Assembly (NCBI RefSeq): GCF_025244725.1
Contig: NZ_CP104203.1
Coordinates: 1,798,001-1,862,000 of the forward strand
DNA from: Chryseobacterium oranimense
GTDB lineage: Bacteria > Bacteroidota > Bacteroidia > Flavobacteriales > Weeksellaceae
Length of the DNA stretch: 64,000 nt
Reading direction: 5' to 3'
This document shows positions 52,454 through 60,760 of this stretch, in pieces. How positions within the stretch are numbered: the stretch's first letter is position 1; each line of letters begins with the position of its first letter. The position numbers and the translations under genes are program-made. Below the pieces are notes generated by a model. That model saw only the letters and a list, made by a program, of their open reading frames with translations, ran no database searches and was not told the origin of the DNA.

Positions 52454-52702
52454 GGGTGCGGGGTACGGGTTTCGAGTTCTGGGTTTCGAGATGCGAGGTT
52501 CCGGTTACAAGGTGAGAAATATAGGTTCGGGATTTGGATGATGTGATTCAGTTTGAGATTAGAAAGTTTTAGAGTTTAAATAAAATACCAATTAAAATTT
52601 ATCACATATTTTTCTACTTAATCCTAATAGTTGTACCTTTTTAACCCGAAACACGAAACACGAAACACGAAATCCAGAACTCGAAACTCGAAACTCGTAA
52701 AC
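52454..52702. repeat. Inverted heptamer-repeat element, locus 2
   Basis: Plus-sense 7-bp units run at about 52454-52516: GGGTGCG, GGGTACG, GGTTTCG, AGTTCTG, GGTTTCG, AGATGCG, AGGTTCC, GGTTACA. The opposing array is at 52647-52702: CGAAACA three times, CGAAATC, CAGAACT, CGAAACT twice, CGTAAAC. About 120-130 bp of AT-rich core lie between. The element occupies nearly the entire gap between clcF and the LysR gene. The first two units are the same as, or one base from, units of locus 1. Confidence 0.8.
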
Positions 52703-52716
52703 CATAAGCTACCACA

Positions 52717-53595
52717 ATGTTTGACTACAGATTAAAAGTTTTTCATACAGCTGCCACAAGACTGAGTTTTACAAAAGCTTCTGAAGAACTTCATATTTCT
52801 CAGCCGGCAGTCACCAAACACATCAAAGAAATTGAAAATCAGTTGGGTACCAAACTGTTTGACAGAAAAGGAACTTCTGTACAGCTTACACAGAGCGGAA
52901 AAATCCTGTATGAATATGCAGAAAAGATCCGGAACATCTACCGCGACCTTGAATTTGAGATCAGCCAGGTGAACGAACAGCATAAAGGAAAACTGATCAT
53001 CGGAGCCAGCACCAGTGTTGCCCAATACATTTTACCTGAAATCCTGGCCAAATTCAACTCTTATTACAAGGATATTAAAATTGAACTGGTAACGCATAAT
53101 ACTGAAATTGTTTCCGAACTTCTGAAGGAGGGAAAAATTGACCTGGGAATTATTGAAGGCGAATCCCAGTCTTCTTTTTTCGATTATAAGATTTTCAAAC
53201 CTGACGAAATTGTTCTCACGGCAAAAGCAGATCATGCGCTAGCCAATAAAACATTAGCCCTGAAGGATCTTTATCATTTAAATCTGATCTTCCGTGAACA
53301 GGGTTCCGGTACTCAGGAATTTATCCAAAACCGTCTGAAGGAAAAAGGAATTAATATTGAAGAGTTGAATACCGTAATGCAGCTGGGAAGCAGCGAAAGC
53401 ATTAAAAATTATCTTTTACACTCGGATTGTATGGCTTTCCTGTCGATCAGTACCATTCTTAACGAGTTGAAAAACAACACCCTGACCATTGTTGATATTA
53501 AAAACTTCAGTATTGAAAGGAATTTCCACTTTATTCTTCCCAAAGGAGATCAGTCTGAAATGATTAAGCTTTTCCTGAGGTTTGTGAGAAGTTAG
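52717..53595 (+). CDS. LysR-family regulator
   Basis: This 292-residue protein has the LysR helix-turn-helix near residues 1-60 (FHTAATRLSFTKASEELHISQPAVTKHIKEIE) and the substrate-binding-protein-like effector domain from about 90 (GKLIIGASTSVAQYILPEIL). It precedes a YeiH-type exporter gene on the same strand, an arrangement matching YeiE-YeiH, so it probably controls that gene and senses a sulfur compound or related anion. Its TAG stop overlaps the first unit of a heptamer array. Confidence 0.9.
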   Translation: MFDYRLKVFHTAATRLSFTKASEELHISQPAVTKHIKEIENQLGTKLFDRKGTSVQLTQSGKILYEYAEKIRNIYRDLEFEISQVNEQHKGKLIIGASTSVAQYILPEILAKFNSYYKDIKIELVTHNTEIVSELLKEGKIDLGIIEGESQSSFFDYKIFKPDEIVLTAKADHALANKTLALKDLYHLNLIFREQGSGTQEFIQNRLKEKGINIEELNTVMQLGSSESIKNYLLHSDCMAFLSISTILNELKNNTLTIVDIKNFSIERNFHFILPKGDQSEMIKLFLRFVRS

Positions 53596-53917
53596 GTGGC
53601 AGATGGTAGGTAGCAGGTGGTAGGTGGTAGGTGGTAGGTAGCAGGAATGGTAGTCCCAGATGAGATGGTAGCCTTTTGATTGAGCTGGTGGTGTTAATAG
53701 TGAATTTGCTTTGCAGGTGAATGGTGAATTTTGGACAGATCAGGTTTCAGATTTAAGACATTTTACTACAATGATAACCAGCAACAGGAACCATTTAACT
53801 TATTTGCAAAGCCTCCAACTTTTCACTCAAATCCAAACCAATATTCGCTAATTAAAGCCATACTCATCTAATCTCAACTCTCCTAGTCTCAAACCCTCTT
53901 ACTAAACGCGCAATCCA
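53594..53917. repeat. Heptamer-repeat element, locus 3, with shared core
   Basis: At 53594-53642 seven consecutive units read AGGTGGC, AGATGGT, AGGTAGC, AGGTGGT three times, AGGTAGC, then less regular ones. A degenerate opposite-sense stretch with 7-bp spacing (CTCAACT, CTCCTAG, TCTCAAA) appears at about 53869-53900. The interior segment 53693-53729 is the reverse complement of 17600-17636 with 33 of 37 bases equal. It starts exactly on the LysR stop codon and extends through most of the 410-bp gap. The rest, up to 54005, is AT-rich with no gene seen. Confidence 0.72.
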
Positions 53918-54005
53918 TAACTAAAAGTTATCCATTATAACAAAATACAATCTACTTTGTAATACTAATTTCCGGAATTTTGGAGTCTGATTTAAAACTT
54001 ATTTT

Positions 54006-54941
54006 ATGAAAGGCTTAATCCAAAATGAAACGATCCGAAAAGTTATTTTTATTATACTTGCTGTAGTATGTCTTACTCCATTCATTTCTTCCCCAATAGC
54101 ACTGCTTCTTGGCTTTGGTTTGGCTGTAGTTGTAGGAAATCCGTTTGAACAGCATCTTCACAAATACATTCATCTGCTCCTACAGATTTCCATTGTAGGA
54201 TTGGGCTTCGGACTTAAGCTTGATGAGGCGTTGCAGGCAGGGAAAACCGGGTTCTTTTTAACGGTTGTAAGTATTGTAACGGTAATGATTCTTGGATATA
54301 TTTTGGGAAAATTATTCAAGCTTGAGAAAAAGCTCGCTTATCTGATCTCGGCCGGAACCGCGATTTGCGGCGGAAGTGCCATTGCTGCCGTCTCACCTAT
54401 CATAAAGCCCGGTACAAAGGAAATTTCTTTAGGATTGGCCATTATTTTTACTCTGAATTCTATAGCGCTGTTTGTTTATCCGGCTATCGGACATCTGCTT
54501 CAGCTTTCCCAGGAACAGTTCGGGCTTTGGTGCGCAGTAGGAATTCATGATACCAGTTCTGTGGTTGGCGCAGCAGGAAAGTATGGAAATGAAGCTTTAA
54601 AGATTGCTACAACTGTGAAATTAGCCCGCGCTTTGTGGATCATTCCGGTTTCTGTGATTACTATGTTTATTTTTAAAAATAAAGAGTCTAAGGTTAAAAT
54701 TCCATGGTTTATCGGATGGTTTGTTCTGGCTATTTTAATGAATACTTATTTTCCTGTTTTTGACAGTTTCAGTGGTTTTGTAACGACACTGGCGAAATCA
54801 GGATTAAATCTTACGTTATTTTTTATCGGAACTACTCTTTCGGTTCAAACTTTAAAAACAATAGGGATCAAACCGTTGGCTGTAGCTGTTATTTTATGGA
54901 TTACCATAAGTGTGGGAAGTCTTTTTTATATTATCAGTTAA
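54006..54941 (+). CDS. YeiH/UPF0324-family putative exporter
   Basis: This 311-residue inner-membrane protein has about ten helices and the family segments HLLLQISIVGLGFGLKLDEA, SAGTAICGGSAIAAVSPIIK (near 117-136) and LWCAVGIHDTSSVVGAAGKY (near 174-193). The family was suggested to export sulfonated or sulfite-like compounds, but evidence is thin. It lies downstream of the LysR gene, separated by the heptamer element. ATG 54006 gives the usual length. A terminator follows at 54970. Confidence 0.9.
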   Translation: MKGLIQNETIRKVIFIILAVVCLTPFISSPIALLLGFGLAVVVGNPFEQHLHKYIHLLLQISIVGLGFGLKLDEALQAGKTGFFLTVVSIVTVMILGYILGKLFKLEKKLAYLISAGTAICGGSAIAAVSPIIKPGTKEISLGLAIIFTLNSIALFVYPAIGHLLQLSQEQFGLWCAVGIHDTSSVVGAAGKYGNEALKIATTVKLARALWIIPVSVITMFIFKNKESKVKIPWFIGWFVLAILMNTYFPVFDSFSGFVTTLAKSGLNLTLFFIGTTLSVQTLKTIGIKPLAVAVILWITISVGSLFYIIS

Positions 54942-54969
54942 TATTTTAAGCTTAATTCAAAGACAAAAA

Positions 54970-54996
54970 CCTTTTGGAAGATCCAAAAGGCTTTTG
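54970..54996 (+). terminator. Terminator of the yeiH-like gene
   Basis: A perfect 9-bp stem, CCTTTTGGA and TCCAAAAGG, with a 3-nt loop is followed by CTTTTG. Confidence 0.75.
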
Positions 54997-55049
54997 CGTA
55001 TTAAATGTGGAAATGTTTATTTCTTACTGAAATAAATCTTAAAACCGGC

Positions 55050-55220
55050 TTAATCAAGACAGTTATAAACCTGCGGGCATGCTATATACTGTACACAGTA
55101 ATACGGTCCTGTAACGGAACCTGAGCAGCTGCATCCGCATTTAGATAAGTCAACAGGTCCGCTTACGCCTCCTGTAATGTTTTTAAGATCTTCTTTTTTT
55201 AGCTTTTTAGCATTTTTCAT
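55050..55220 (-). CDS. Bacteriocin-like peptide with GG leader, cysteine-rich
   Basis: This 56-residue peptide has the double-glycine leader MKNAKKLKKEDLKNITGG (1-18), typical of bacteriocin-like propeptides of Chryseobacterium. Cleavage would leave a 38-residue core with six cysteines (28, 30, 32, 42, 48, 54), the first three as CGCSC. The leader is Lys-rich with the EDL segment that exporter peptidases recognise. Six cysteines suggest three disulfides or another crosslinked form. No peptidase-ABC exporter or immunity gene is in the window. A strong promoter at 55264-55294 precedes it. Antibacterial action is inferred from family type only. Confidence 0.85.
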   Translation of the reverse strand: MKNAKKLKKEDLKNITGGVSGPVDLSKCGCSCSGSVTGPYYCVQYIACPQVYNCLD

Positions 55221-55263
55221 GTGATTTGATTTTGAGATTAAACAATATAGTCTAGTTACTTTC

Positions 55264-55294
55264 CAAAGTTAAACAAATATTAATTATTCGCAAC
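55264..55294 (-). promoter_or_regulatory. Promoter of the GG-leader peptide gene
   Basis: On the minus strand, GTTG near 55294-55291 and TAACTTTG at 55271-55264 are separated by 19 nt. RNA would start near 55260, about 40 nt before the ATG. Confidence 0.68.
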
Positions 55295-55389
55295 ATAATT
55301 AATTAGAATTTTAATAATAGCCTGATTTCATTATGATTATTACGTTATAAACGCAAAACACAATCATAATATTTCTTAAACAGTTTTAA

Positions 55390-56631
55390 TTATTCTGTAA
55401 ATTCCAGATCTTTATCGTGGGTTTCCGAAATAGTGAGGGAAGAATAAAACGCCAGCCCAAAGACGACAACTCCCACAACTGCCGCACTTATAATAACCGA
55501 AAAATTATTTTTTAACAGGTCAAATGCCAGGATCATAACGGGAACCAAACCTCTTACCATATTGGGAACGGTAGTAGTGGCCGTATTTCTGATATTGGTC
55601 CCGAACTGTTCTGCCGCCAGGGTTACAAACATGGCCCAATAACCGGTCCCCAGCCCCAGCCATACACAGAATATATAATATTTTGTTTCTGAATCGGTAT
55701 TTCCGAACAGCATGGCAGCTACCCCTATTATAGTGAAAAGCAGCATATAAAAAATGGCCATTTTACGGGATTTAAGAGCATGGGAAATAAAACCGCTCAT
55801 TAAGTCACCGACGGAAATACCTACGTAAGCCCACATAATAGCTTTTCCGGGGTTGAGATCCCTGATCCCCAATTCAGGGGCAAATTGGTTAGCTAAAACG
55901 GCCAGAATCCCTATACAATACCATGTAGGCAATCCTACCGCTATACATTTAAGATATCTCATGAGACGTTCTTTATTGGTAAAAAAGGAAAGAAAATTGC
56001 CTTTGGAGACACTTTTATGCTCTAAGTTTTTATAAATCCCGGATTCTGAAACACTTACCCTGAGAATCAACAGCATGATTCCCATAATTCCGCCAATGAT
56101 ATACGAGATATTCCATCCTCCGGCCAGTTCTACGGTGAGTTGTGCTACAACGGCTCCCATCAGTCCGAAACCGGCCACGACAGAAGTTCCGATGGCTCTG
56201 AGATTTTTTGGCAGGCTTTCGGAAACAAGGGTAATTCCGGCTCCAAGCTCTCCAGCCAGCCCTATTCCTGCAATAAACCTTAATCCTGCATATTGGTACA
56301 CCAGATGCTCTTTTGGAAAATAAGGCAAAAATCCACAGGCAATATTGGCTAAGGAATATACTAAGATGGAACCGAAAAGTACAGACAATCTTCCTTTTTT
56401 ATCTCCAAAAATTCCCCAGAAAACGCCGCCAATAAGAAGGCCTACCATCTGGCAGTTCAGGATAAAGGTTCCGTCGGCATCAGGATTCAGGCCCAAAGCC
56501 TTCAGGCTCGGAATTCTTACGATCCCGAATAAAAGCAGATCATAAATATCCACAAAATAGCCAAGGGCTGAAATAATAACGGGGATTGAAAAGATGTACT
56601 TCAGTTTTGAAGACAAAGACAGTTCTTGCAT
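55390..56631 (-). CDS. MFS metabolite/proton symporter-like carrier
   Basis: This 413-residue protein has twelve transmembrane helices. Between TM2 and TM3 is GDKKGRLSVLFGS, the MFS motif A. FIAGIGLAGELGAGITLVSE in TM4 is the metabolite:H+ symporter-type motif. The C-terminal loop motif SRKMAIFYMLLFTIIG is present. The family carries organic acids, sugars or phthalate-like compounds. The gene is downstream of rny on the same strand, separated by a terminator, so it should be expressed on its own. The substrate cannot be told. Confidence 0.88.
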   Translation of the reverse strand: MQELSLSSKLKYIFSIPVIISALGYFVDIYDLLLFGIVRIPSLKALGLNPDADGTFILNCQMVGLLIGGVFWGIFGDKKGRLSVLFGSILVYSLANIACGFLPYFPKEHLVYQYAGLRFIAGIGLAGELGAGITLVSESLPKNLRAIGTSVVAGFGLMGAVVAQLTVELAGGWNISYIIGGIMGIMLLILRVSVSESGIYKNLEHKSVSKGNFLSFFTNKERLMRYLKCIAVGLPTWYCIGILAVLANQFAPELGIRDLNPGKAIMWAYVGISVGDLMSGFISHALKSRKMAIFYMLLFTIIGVAAMLFGNTDSETKYYIFCVWLGLGTGYWAMFVTLAAEQFGTNIRNTATTTVPNMVRGLVPVMILAFDLLKNNFSVIISAAVVGVVVFGLAFYSSLTISETHDKDLEFTE

Positions 56632-56651
56632 TTTTAAGTTTTGATAAAAAT

Positions 56652-56683
56652 AAAAAACCTTTCAATTTCTTGAAAGGTTTTTA
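56652..56683 (-). terminator. Terminator of rny
   Basis: A 12-bp stem AAAACCTTTCAA and TTGAAAGGTTTT with a 4-nt loop lies just after rny in its direction of transcription. T-runs occur on both sides. Confidence 0.85.
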
Positions 56684-56704
56684 TCAAATATCTTGATCGT
56701 GTTA

Positions 56705-58276
56705 TTATCTTGCAATATTCACAGCTCTTGTTTCTCTGATTACCGTTACTTTTACCTGTCCCGGATAGGTCAGCTCATTCTGGATCTTTTCAGAGATGTC
56801 ATAAGACAGCTGATTGGCTACTTCATCATTTACTTTTCCGCTTTCTACCATTACTCTCAGTTCTCTACCAGCCTGGATTGCATAAGCGCTTGATACTCCA
56901 TCAAAGCTTAACGCTGCTGATTCAAGATCTTTCAGTCTCTGGATATATGATTCAAGTACCTGTCTTCTTGCTCCCGGTCTTGCTCCTGAGATCGCATCGG
57001 CTACCTGGATGATCGGTGATAATAATGACTTCATTTCAATTTCGTCGTGGTGAGCTCCGATGGCGTTAACAACTTCTGCATTTTCACCATATTTTTCAGC
57101 CCACTGCATTCCTAATAAAGCGTGAGGAAGTTCTGATTCCTGCTCAGGAACTTTACCGATATCGTGTAAAAGTCCTGCTCTTTTAGCTAGCTTTACGTTA
57201 AGTCCTAATTCAGCAGCCATTGTAGCAGCAATATTCGCAACTTCTCTTGAGTGTTGTAAAAGGTTCTGTCCGTAAGAAGAACGGTATTTCATTCTACCTA
57301 CAATCTTAATCAGTTCAGGGTGCAGTCCGTGGATTCCAAGATCAATAATGGTTCTTTTTCCTACTTCAATGATCTCTTCTTCGATCTGTTTTCTAGTCTT
57401 TTCTACTACCTCTTCGATTCTTGCCGGGTGGATTCTTCCGTCTGTTACCAGTCTGTGAAGGGATAATCTTGCAATTTCTCTTCTCACCGGGTCAAAGCAT
57501 GAAAGAAGGATCGCTTCAGGGGTATCATCAACAATGATTTCTACTCCGGTCACCGCTTCTAAAGCACGGATATTTCTACCTTCTCTACCGATGATTCTTC
57601 CTTTTACCTCATCAGATTCAATATTGAAAACGGATACTGAGTTTTCGATAGCCTGCTCGGTTCCGATTCTCTGGATGGTCTGGATAACAATTTTTCTTGC
57701 TTCGTTCTTGGCATTCAGCTGTGCTTCTTCCATGATCCCCTGAACGTGTGCCTGAGCTCTTGTTTTCGCTTCGGCTTTCATGGTTTCTACCAATTCTGCT
57801 TTCGCTTCTTCTGCCGTATAGTTGGCAATTTTCTCCAGGATCTCTACTTTTTTGGTAGTAGCAACGTCCAGTTCCTGCTGTTTTCTCTCTAAGATTTCGT
57901 TTTTCTTAGCGTAATCTGCAATCTGCTTGTCAAGGTCTTTTTCAAGTTTTCCGGTCTTGCTAAGCTCGTCATTCAGCTTGTGTTCCTTGTCTTTGATTCT
58001 TTTTTCGATCTCCTGCATTTTTTTCTCGCGGGACTGTATGTCTGCATCATGCTGAGATTTCAGTTCCAAAAATTTTTCTTTGGCCTGTAGATTCTTTTCT
58101 TTCTTTATGGATTCAGCTTGAACGTTTGCTTTTTCTATAAGGTTTTCGGCATTTTTCTTTGCATCATCTACAATAAATTTTGCTTTGGTATTCAGTGAGC
58201 TCTTAGAGAAAAGAATCCCTATCACTGCTCCTATAATTAAGCAAATAACGCCTACTATAATGGTGGCTGTTGTCAT
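56705..58276 (-). CDS. rny: Ribonuclease Y
   Basis: This 523-residue endoribonuclease starts mRNA decay from the inner membrane. It has an N-terminal transmembrane helix ([18 protein letters not shown]), a long coiled coil at about 30-190, a KH domain with [20 protein letters not shown] near 215-235, and an HD domain with [21 protein letters not shown] near 360-380. The C-terminal RnaseY motif [20 protein letters not shown] closes it. It lies downstream of a 6S-like RNA gene on the same strand. Confidence 0.97.
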   Translation of the reverse strand: MTTATIIVGVICLIIGAVIGILFSKSSLNTKAKFIVDDAKKNAENLIEKANVQAESIKKEKNLQAKEKFLELKSQHDADIQSREKKMQEIEKRIKDKEHKLNDELSKTGKLEKDLDKQIADYAKKNEILERKQQELDVATTKKVEILEKIANYTAEEAKAELVETMKAEAKTRAQAHVQGIMEEAQLNAKNEARKIVIQTIQRIGTEQAIENSVSVFNIESDEVKGRIIGREGRNIRALEAVTGVEIIVDDTPEAILLSCFDPVRREIARLSLHRLVTDGRIHPARIEEVVEKTRKQIEEEIIEVGKRTIIDLGIHGLHPELIKIVGRMKYRSSYGQNLLQHSREVANIAATMAAELGLNVKLAKRAGLLHDIGKVPEQESELPHALLGMQWAEKYGENAEVVNAIGAHHDEIEMKSLLSPIIQVADAISGARPGARRQVLESYIQRLKDLESAALSFDGVSSAYAIQAGRELRVMVESGKVNDEVANQLSYDISEKIQNELTYPGQVKVTVIRETRAVNIAR

Positions 58277-58314
58277 AATATATATTGAGTTTTAATTGTC
58301 TTACACTTATCTAA

Positions 58315-58487
58315 ATAAAAAAAACCTACAACAATTCAGGGATTGAGAGTAAACTCCTAATCAACACGATTTGAACTAAGTTCCACTGTCTGTAATCCGG
58401 GAGACCCGGCACGCCATTCAGCGGACATTCGTTCGGTAATTGTTTAGCGTTGAGTTTACCTTAAATGTGTTAGAATTATTGTAGGCA
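58315..58487 (-). ncRNA. ssrS: 6S RNA-like small RNA between zapA and rny
   Basis: The minus strand folds as one long hairpin: the ends GCCTACAATAATTC and GAATTGTTGTAGG pair, and further in GGTAAACTC pairs with GAGTTTAC. A central, less paired part and a GC-rich apical stem (GCCGGGTCTCCCGG) follow. The RNA ends in a run of eight U, as a terminator. The closing stem, central bubble and the position right after zapA are those of 6S RNA, which mimics a promoter and binds RNA polymerase. The gap to zapA is about 20 bp and no separate promoter box is seen, so it may be processed from a zapA transcript. Assignment is by structure and context. Confidence 0.75.
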
Positions 58488-58505
58488 GTCTGATGGGAAA
58501 AAAAT

Positions 58506-58793
58506 CTATTTCCCAGTTTCATTCAACAACTGATTAATTTTCACTAATCTTTCGTTGGTAGAATTTATATTTTTTTCGTAGTTCAGAGAAACTACCTCAG
58601 CATTGGTTCCCAGTTTCAGGGCACACATAGCCAAAGCATCCTGTTTGTCTCTTACATCGAAGTTCTGTTCAAAATCTTTAATCATATTTTCTATCTGCTT
58701 TCCTACTTTACGCAGAGTTTCTTCCTCTGCGGCCGGCACGTTCAGCGGATATACCCTTCCTGCAATGTTGATGGTTATTCTTCTTACATCCAT
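58506..58793 (-). CDS. zapA: Cell division protein ZapA
   Basis: This 95-residue protein fits the ZapA family: an N-terminal strand domain RRITINIAGRVYPLNVPAAEEETLRKVGKQIE and a C-terminal coiled coil (AEVVSLNYEKNINSTNERLVKINQLLNE). It bundles FtsZ filaments at the division ring. The start codon overlaps the stop of the upstream coiled-coil gene (TAATG), which suggests coupled translation. The 6S-like RNA follows. Confidence 0.92.
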   Translation of the reverse strand: MDVRRITINIAGRVYPLNVPAAEEETLRKVGKQIENMIKDFEQNFDVRDKQDALAMCALKLGTNAEVVSLNYEKNINSTNERLVKINQLLNETGK

Positions 58794-59095
58794 TATAATC
58801 CACTGTTTTGAAGCTGTGCAATACAGAAATCAATTTCTTTTACCAATCTGTTGATATGGTTTTTCATTAATCTGTTGTGTTCAGGATTCCCCGATATTGC
58901 TGAATAAAGTTTTATATTTTTTTGTTCTTCTGCTAATACCTGATTTCTTCTTCTTTCTTCATCATATTTCTTCTTCAGATCTTCATGCTCAACCGTTAAT
59001 TCAGATAATGTCTCAGTAAGATTTTTATAGTTCTTTTGTAAAAGCAAAATCTTTTTCTCTAATTCTGAAAAATTATTTTCTAAATCTTGAAGCAT
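58793..59095 (-). CDS. Small coiled-coil protein coupled to zapA
   Basis: The protein has 100 residues. It is predicted to be almost entirely coiled coil from about 3 to 60 (ENNFSELEKKILLLQKNYKN and LTVEHEDLKKKYDEERRRNQ), with a short C-terminal helical part. It overlaps zapA by one base. Size and place suggest a ZapA-binding partner comparable in role to ZapB, but sequence identity to ZapB cannot be claimed. The conservation of this pair in related genomes would support a division role. Confidence 0.75.
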   Translation of the reverse strand: MLQDLENNFSELEKKILLLQKNYKNLTETLSELTVEHEDLKKKYDEERRRNQVLAEEQKNIKLYSAISGNPEHNRLMKNHINRLVKEIDFCIAQLQNSGL

Positions 59096-59183
59096 TTCAG
59101 GTTTTCTATATTCTAACTAATAGCAAAAGTAAAAAAATAATAACAGTAACAAAAATAAAAGTCCCTATATTTTGATCAGGTAC

Positions 59184-59213
59184 GAAAAAAAGGAGATGCA
59201 TAAGCACCTCCTT
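59184..59213 (-). terminator. Terminator of the ubiE-porT unit
   Basis: A hairpin AAGGAGgtGC with GCatCTCCTT on the minus strand is followed by TTTTTTT. It lies between porT and the coiled-coil gene. Confidence 0.75.
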
Positions 59214-59239
59214 CTGTATTTTTTGCTGTATTATTTTAC

Positions 59240-60022
59240 TTATTCGAATTTAAGAACAAACATCACCGCTCTTGTCTGAAGAGTGGACATAGCTGTTGCC
59301 CAGTACGGAGGTGTAGTTGCATTATCCGCTACTTTCTCGTTGTTCATGAAGAACGTTCCTCTGATAGCCGGAGTAAGTTTAAATTTATTGAAATAAAACT
59401 GAATCCCCATTTCAGCCGACCATGCAAAGTTGTGCGTAGTAGATCTGAAAACCTGCTGCATGTTGTCATCTTCAGAACTTGAATTGGACTGAAGATTCAC
59501 AATATAGTTCACCCCTGCTGCAATGTATGGTCTGGAATTGTACCATCTGTTGCCATGAAGTTCCAACAATACAGGAACATCCACCAATGTGGATTTGATA
59601 TCTCTTGTTTTATCTTTATCTGTTAACGGGATTGGAGTAAAAGGAGGGTTCGTCAATGTTCCGGCAGCATACTGGTCATTGGACTGGGTATTGAAGATCA
59701 ACTGTCTCTGAGCAAATTGCAAGCCTGGTTCCAATCTTAAATCCAGATAGTCGTTCAGTCTCCATTTGGCGATCAAACCGGCACCGAAGCTGTAGCTTTC
59801 TTTGGATTTAACAAGATTCTGATTGCCTTCTGAACCGTATCTCGGATGAAGGACGATACGGTAGTCCAGCCTGTTGCCGTTCAAATAAAAACCCCAACTG
59901 AATTTCTGCTCGTCAAAGTCTTCCAACTTATCCATTCTGTTTCGGGTTCTGAATTGTGCATCTGCAAAAACTGCAATATTGACTGAGGCTAAAACCAGTG
60001 CTCTTAATAGAAATTTATTCAT
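59240..60022 (-). CDS. porT: PorT, type IX secretion system outer-membrane protein
   Basis: This 260-residue protein has a signal peptide (cleavage near FADAQ, residue 23) and an eight-stranded beta-barrel pattern: FSWGFYLNGNRLDYRIVLHP, YSFGAGLIAKWRLNDYLDLRLEPG, LVDVPVLLELHG and MGIQFYFNKFKLTPAIRG. It ends with a Phe-containing strand. The family is PorT (SprT in gliding bacteria), needed for secretion of proteins with T9SS C-terminal signals. The gene order ubiE-porT with a 3-bp gap is the usual one in Flavobacteriia. This shows that the organism has a type IX system. Confidence 0.92.
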   Translation of the reverse strand: MNKFLLRALVLASVNIAVFADAQFRTRNRMDKLEDFDEQKFSWGFYLNGNRLDYRIVLHPRYGSEGNQNLVKSKESYSFGAGLIAKWRLNDYLDLRLEPGLQFAQRQLIFNTQSNDQYAAGTLTNPPFTPIPLTDKDKTRDIKSTLVDVPVLLELHGNRWYNSRPYIAAGVNYIVNLQSNSSSEDDNMQQVFRSTTHNFAWSAEMGIQFYFNKFKLTPAIRGTFFMNNEKVADNATTPPYWATAMSTLQTRAVMFVLKFE

Positions 60023-60025
60023 AGG

Positions 60026-60757
60026 TTACTTTGTTGCTTTATAAATTGTGGCTATACCTAAACTTAGTTTTTTATATTCTACTTTCTTAAATCCTGTATC
60101 TAAAAGAATTTGCTTCATCTTTTCCCCGAAAGGAAAAGCATTTACAGAATCCGGAAGGTATGTATATGCCCTATTATCTTTGGAAACCAGTCTGCCGATG
60201 GCAGGTAATATGTTTTTGAAGTAAAACATATAGAATGGACCTAAGAACCCCTCAACCTTTGAAAACTCCAGTATATAAACACTCTTGTTATCTTTAACTA
60301 CTCTTCTTAATTCTGCCAAACCTTTGGTAAGGTTTTCAAAATTCCTTACTCCAAATGCAACGGAAACCGCATCGAATCTATTGTCCTCGAAAGGTAAATT
60401 TTCTGCATCCCCTTTTTGCATGGAAATTTTGCCGTCTAATTTAAGTTTTTTTATTTTAATAACGCCAACATTCAGCATTTGTTGTGATAAATCTAAACCA
60501 ATTACTTTCGCACCGGTTCCTTTTTCTATCGTGATTGCTAAATCTCCCGTTCCTGTAGCCACATCCAGCACTTCCTGCGGGTTGTCTTTTTTCATCATTT
60601 TCACCAATGTATTTCTCCATAAAACATCAATTTTCATAGATAAAACATGATTCAGAAGGTCATACTTCGGTGCAATATTGTCGAACATATCCTCTACCTG
60701 GCTTTTTTTGGTAGCCTCGGAATTATAGGGAGTAACTTTGGTAATATCTTTTGTCAA
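60026..60757 (-). CDS. ubiE: Demethylmenaquinone methyltransferase UbiE/MenG
   Basis: This 243-residue SAM-dependent methylase makes menaquinone from demethylmenaquinone. Landmarks are MFDNIAPKYDLLNHVLSM near 23-40, the SAM motif EVLDVATGTGDLAITI near 62-77, RFDAVSVAFGVRNFENL near 127-143, and the C-terminal GIATIYKATK. The start is a TTG at 60757, right after the stop of the upstream gene; no ATG lies before the conserved part. It is in an operon with the upstream small membrane protein and with porT. Confidence 0.96.
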   Translation of the reverse strand: MTKDITKVTPYNSEATKKSQVEDMFDNIAPKYDLLNHVLSMKIDVLWRNTLVKMMKKDNPQEVLDVATGTGDLAITIEKGTGAKVIGLDLSQQMLNVGVIKIKKLKLDGKISMQKGDAENLPFEDNRFDAVSVAFGVRNFENLTKGLAELRRVVKDNKSVYILEFSKVEGFLGPFYMFYFKNILPAIGRLVSKDNRAYTYLPDSVNAFPFGEKMKQILLDTGFKKVEYKKLSLGIATIYKATK

Positions 60758-60760
60758 AAC

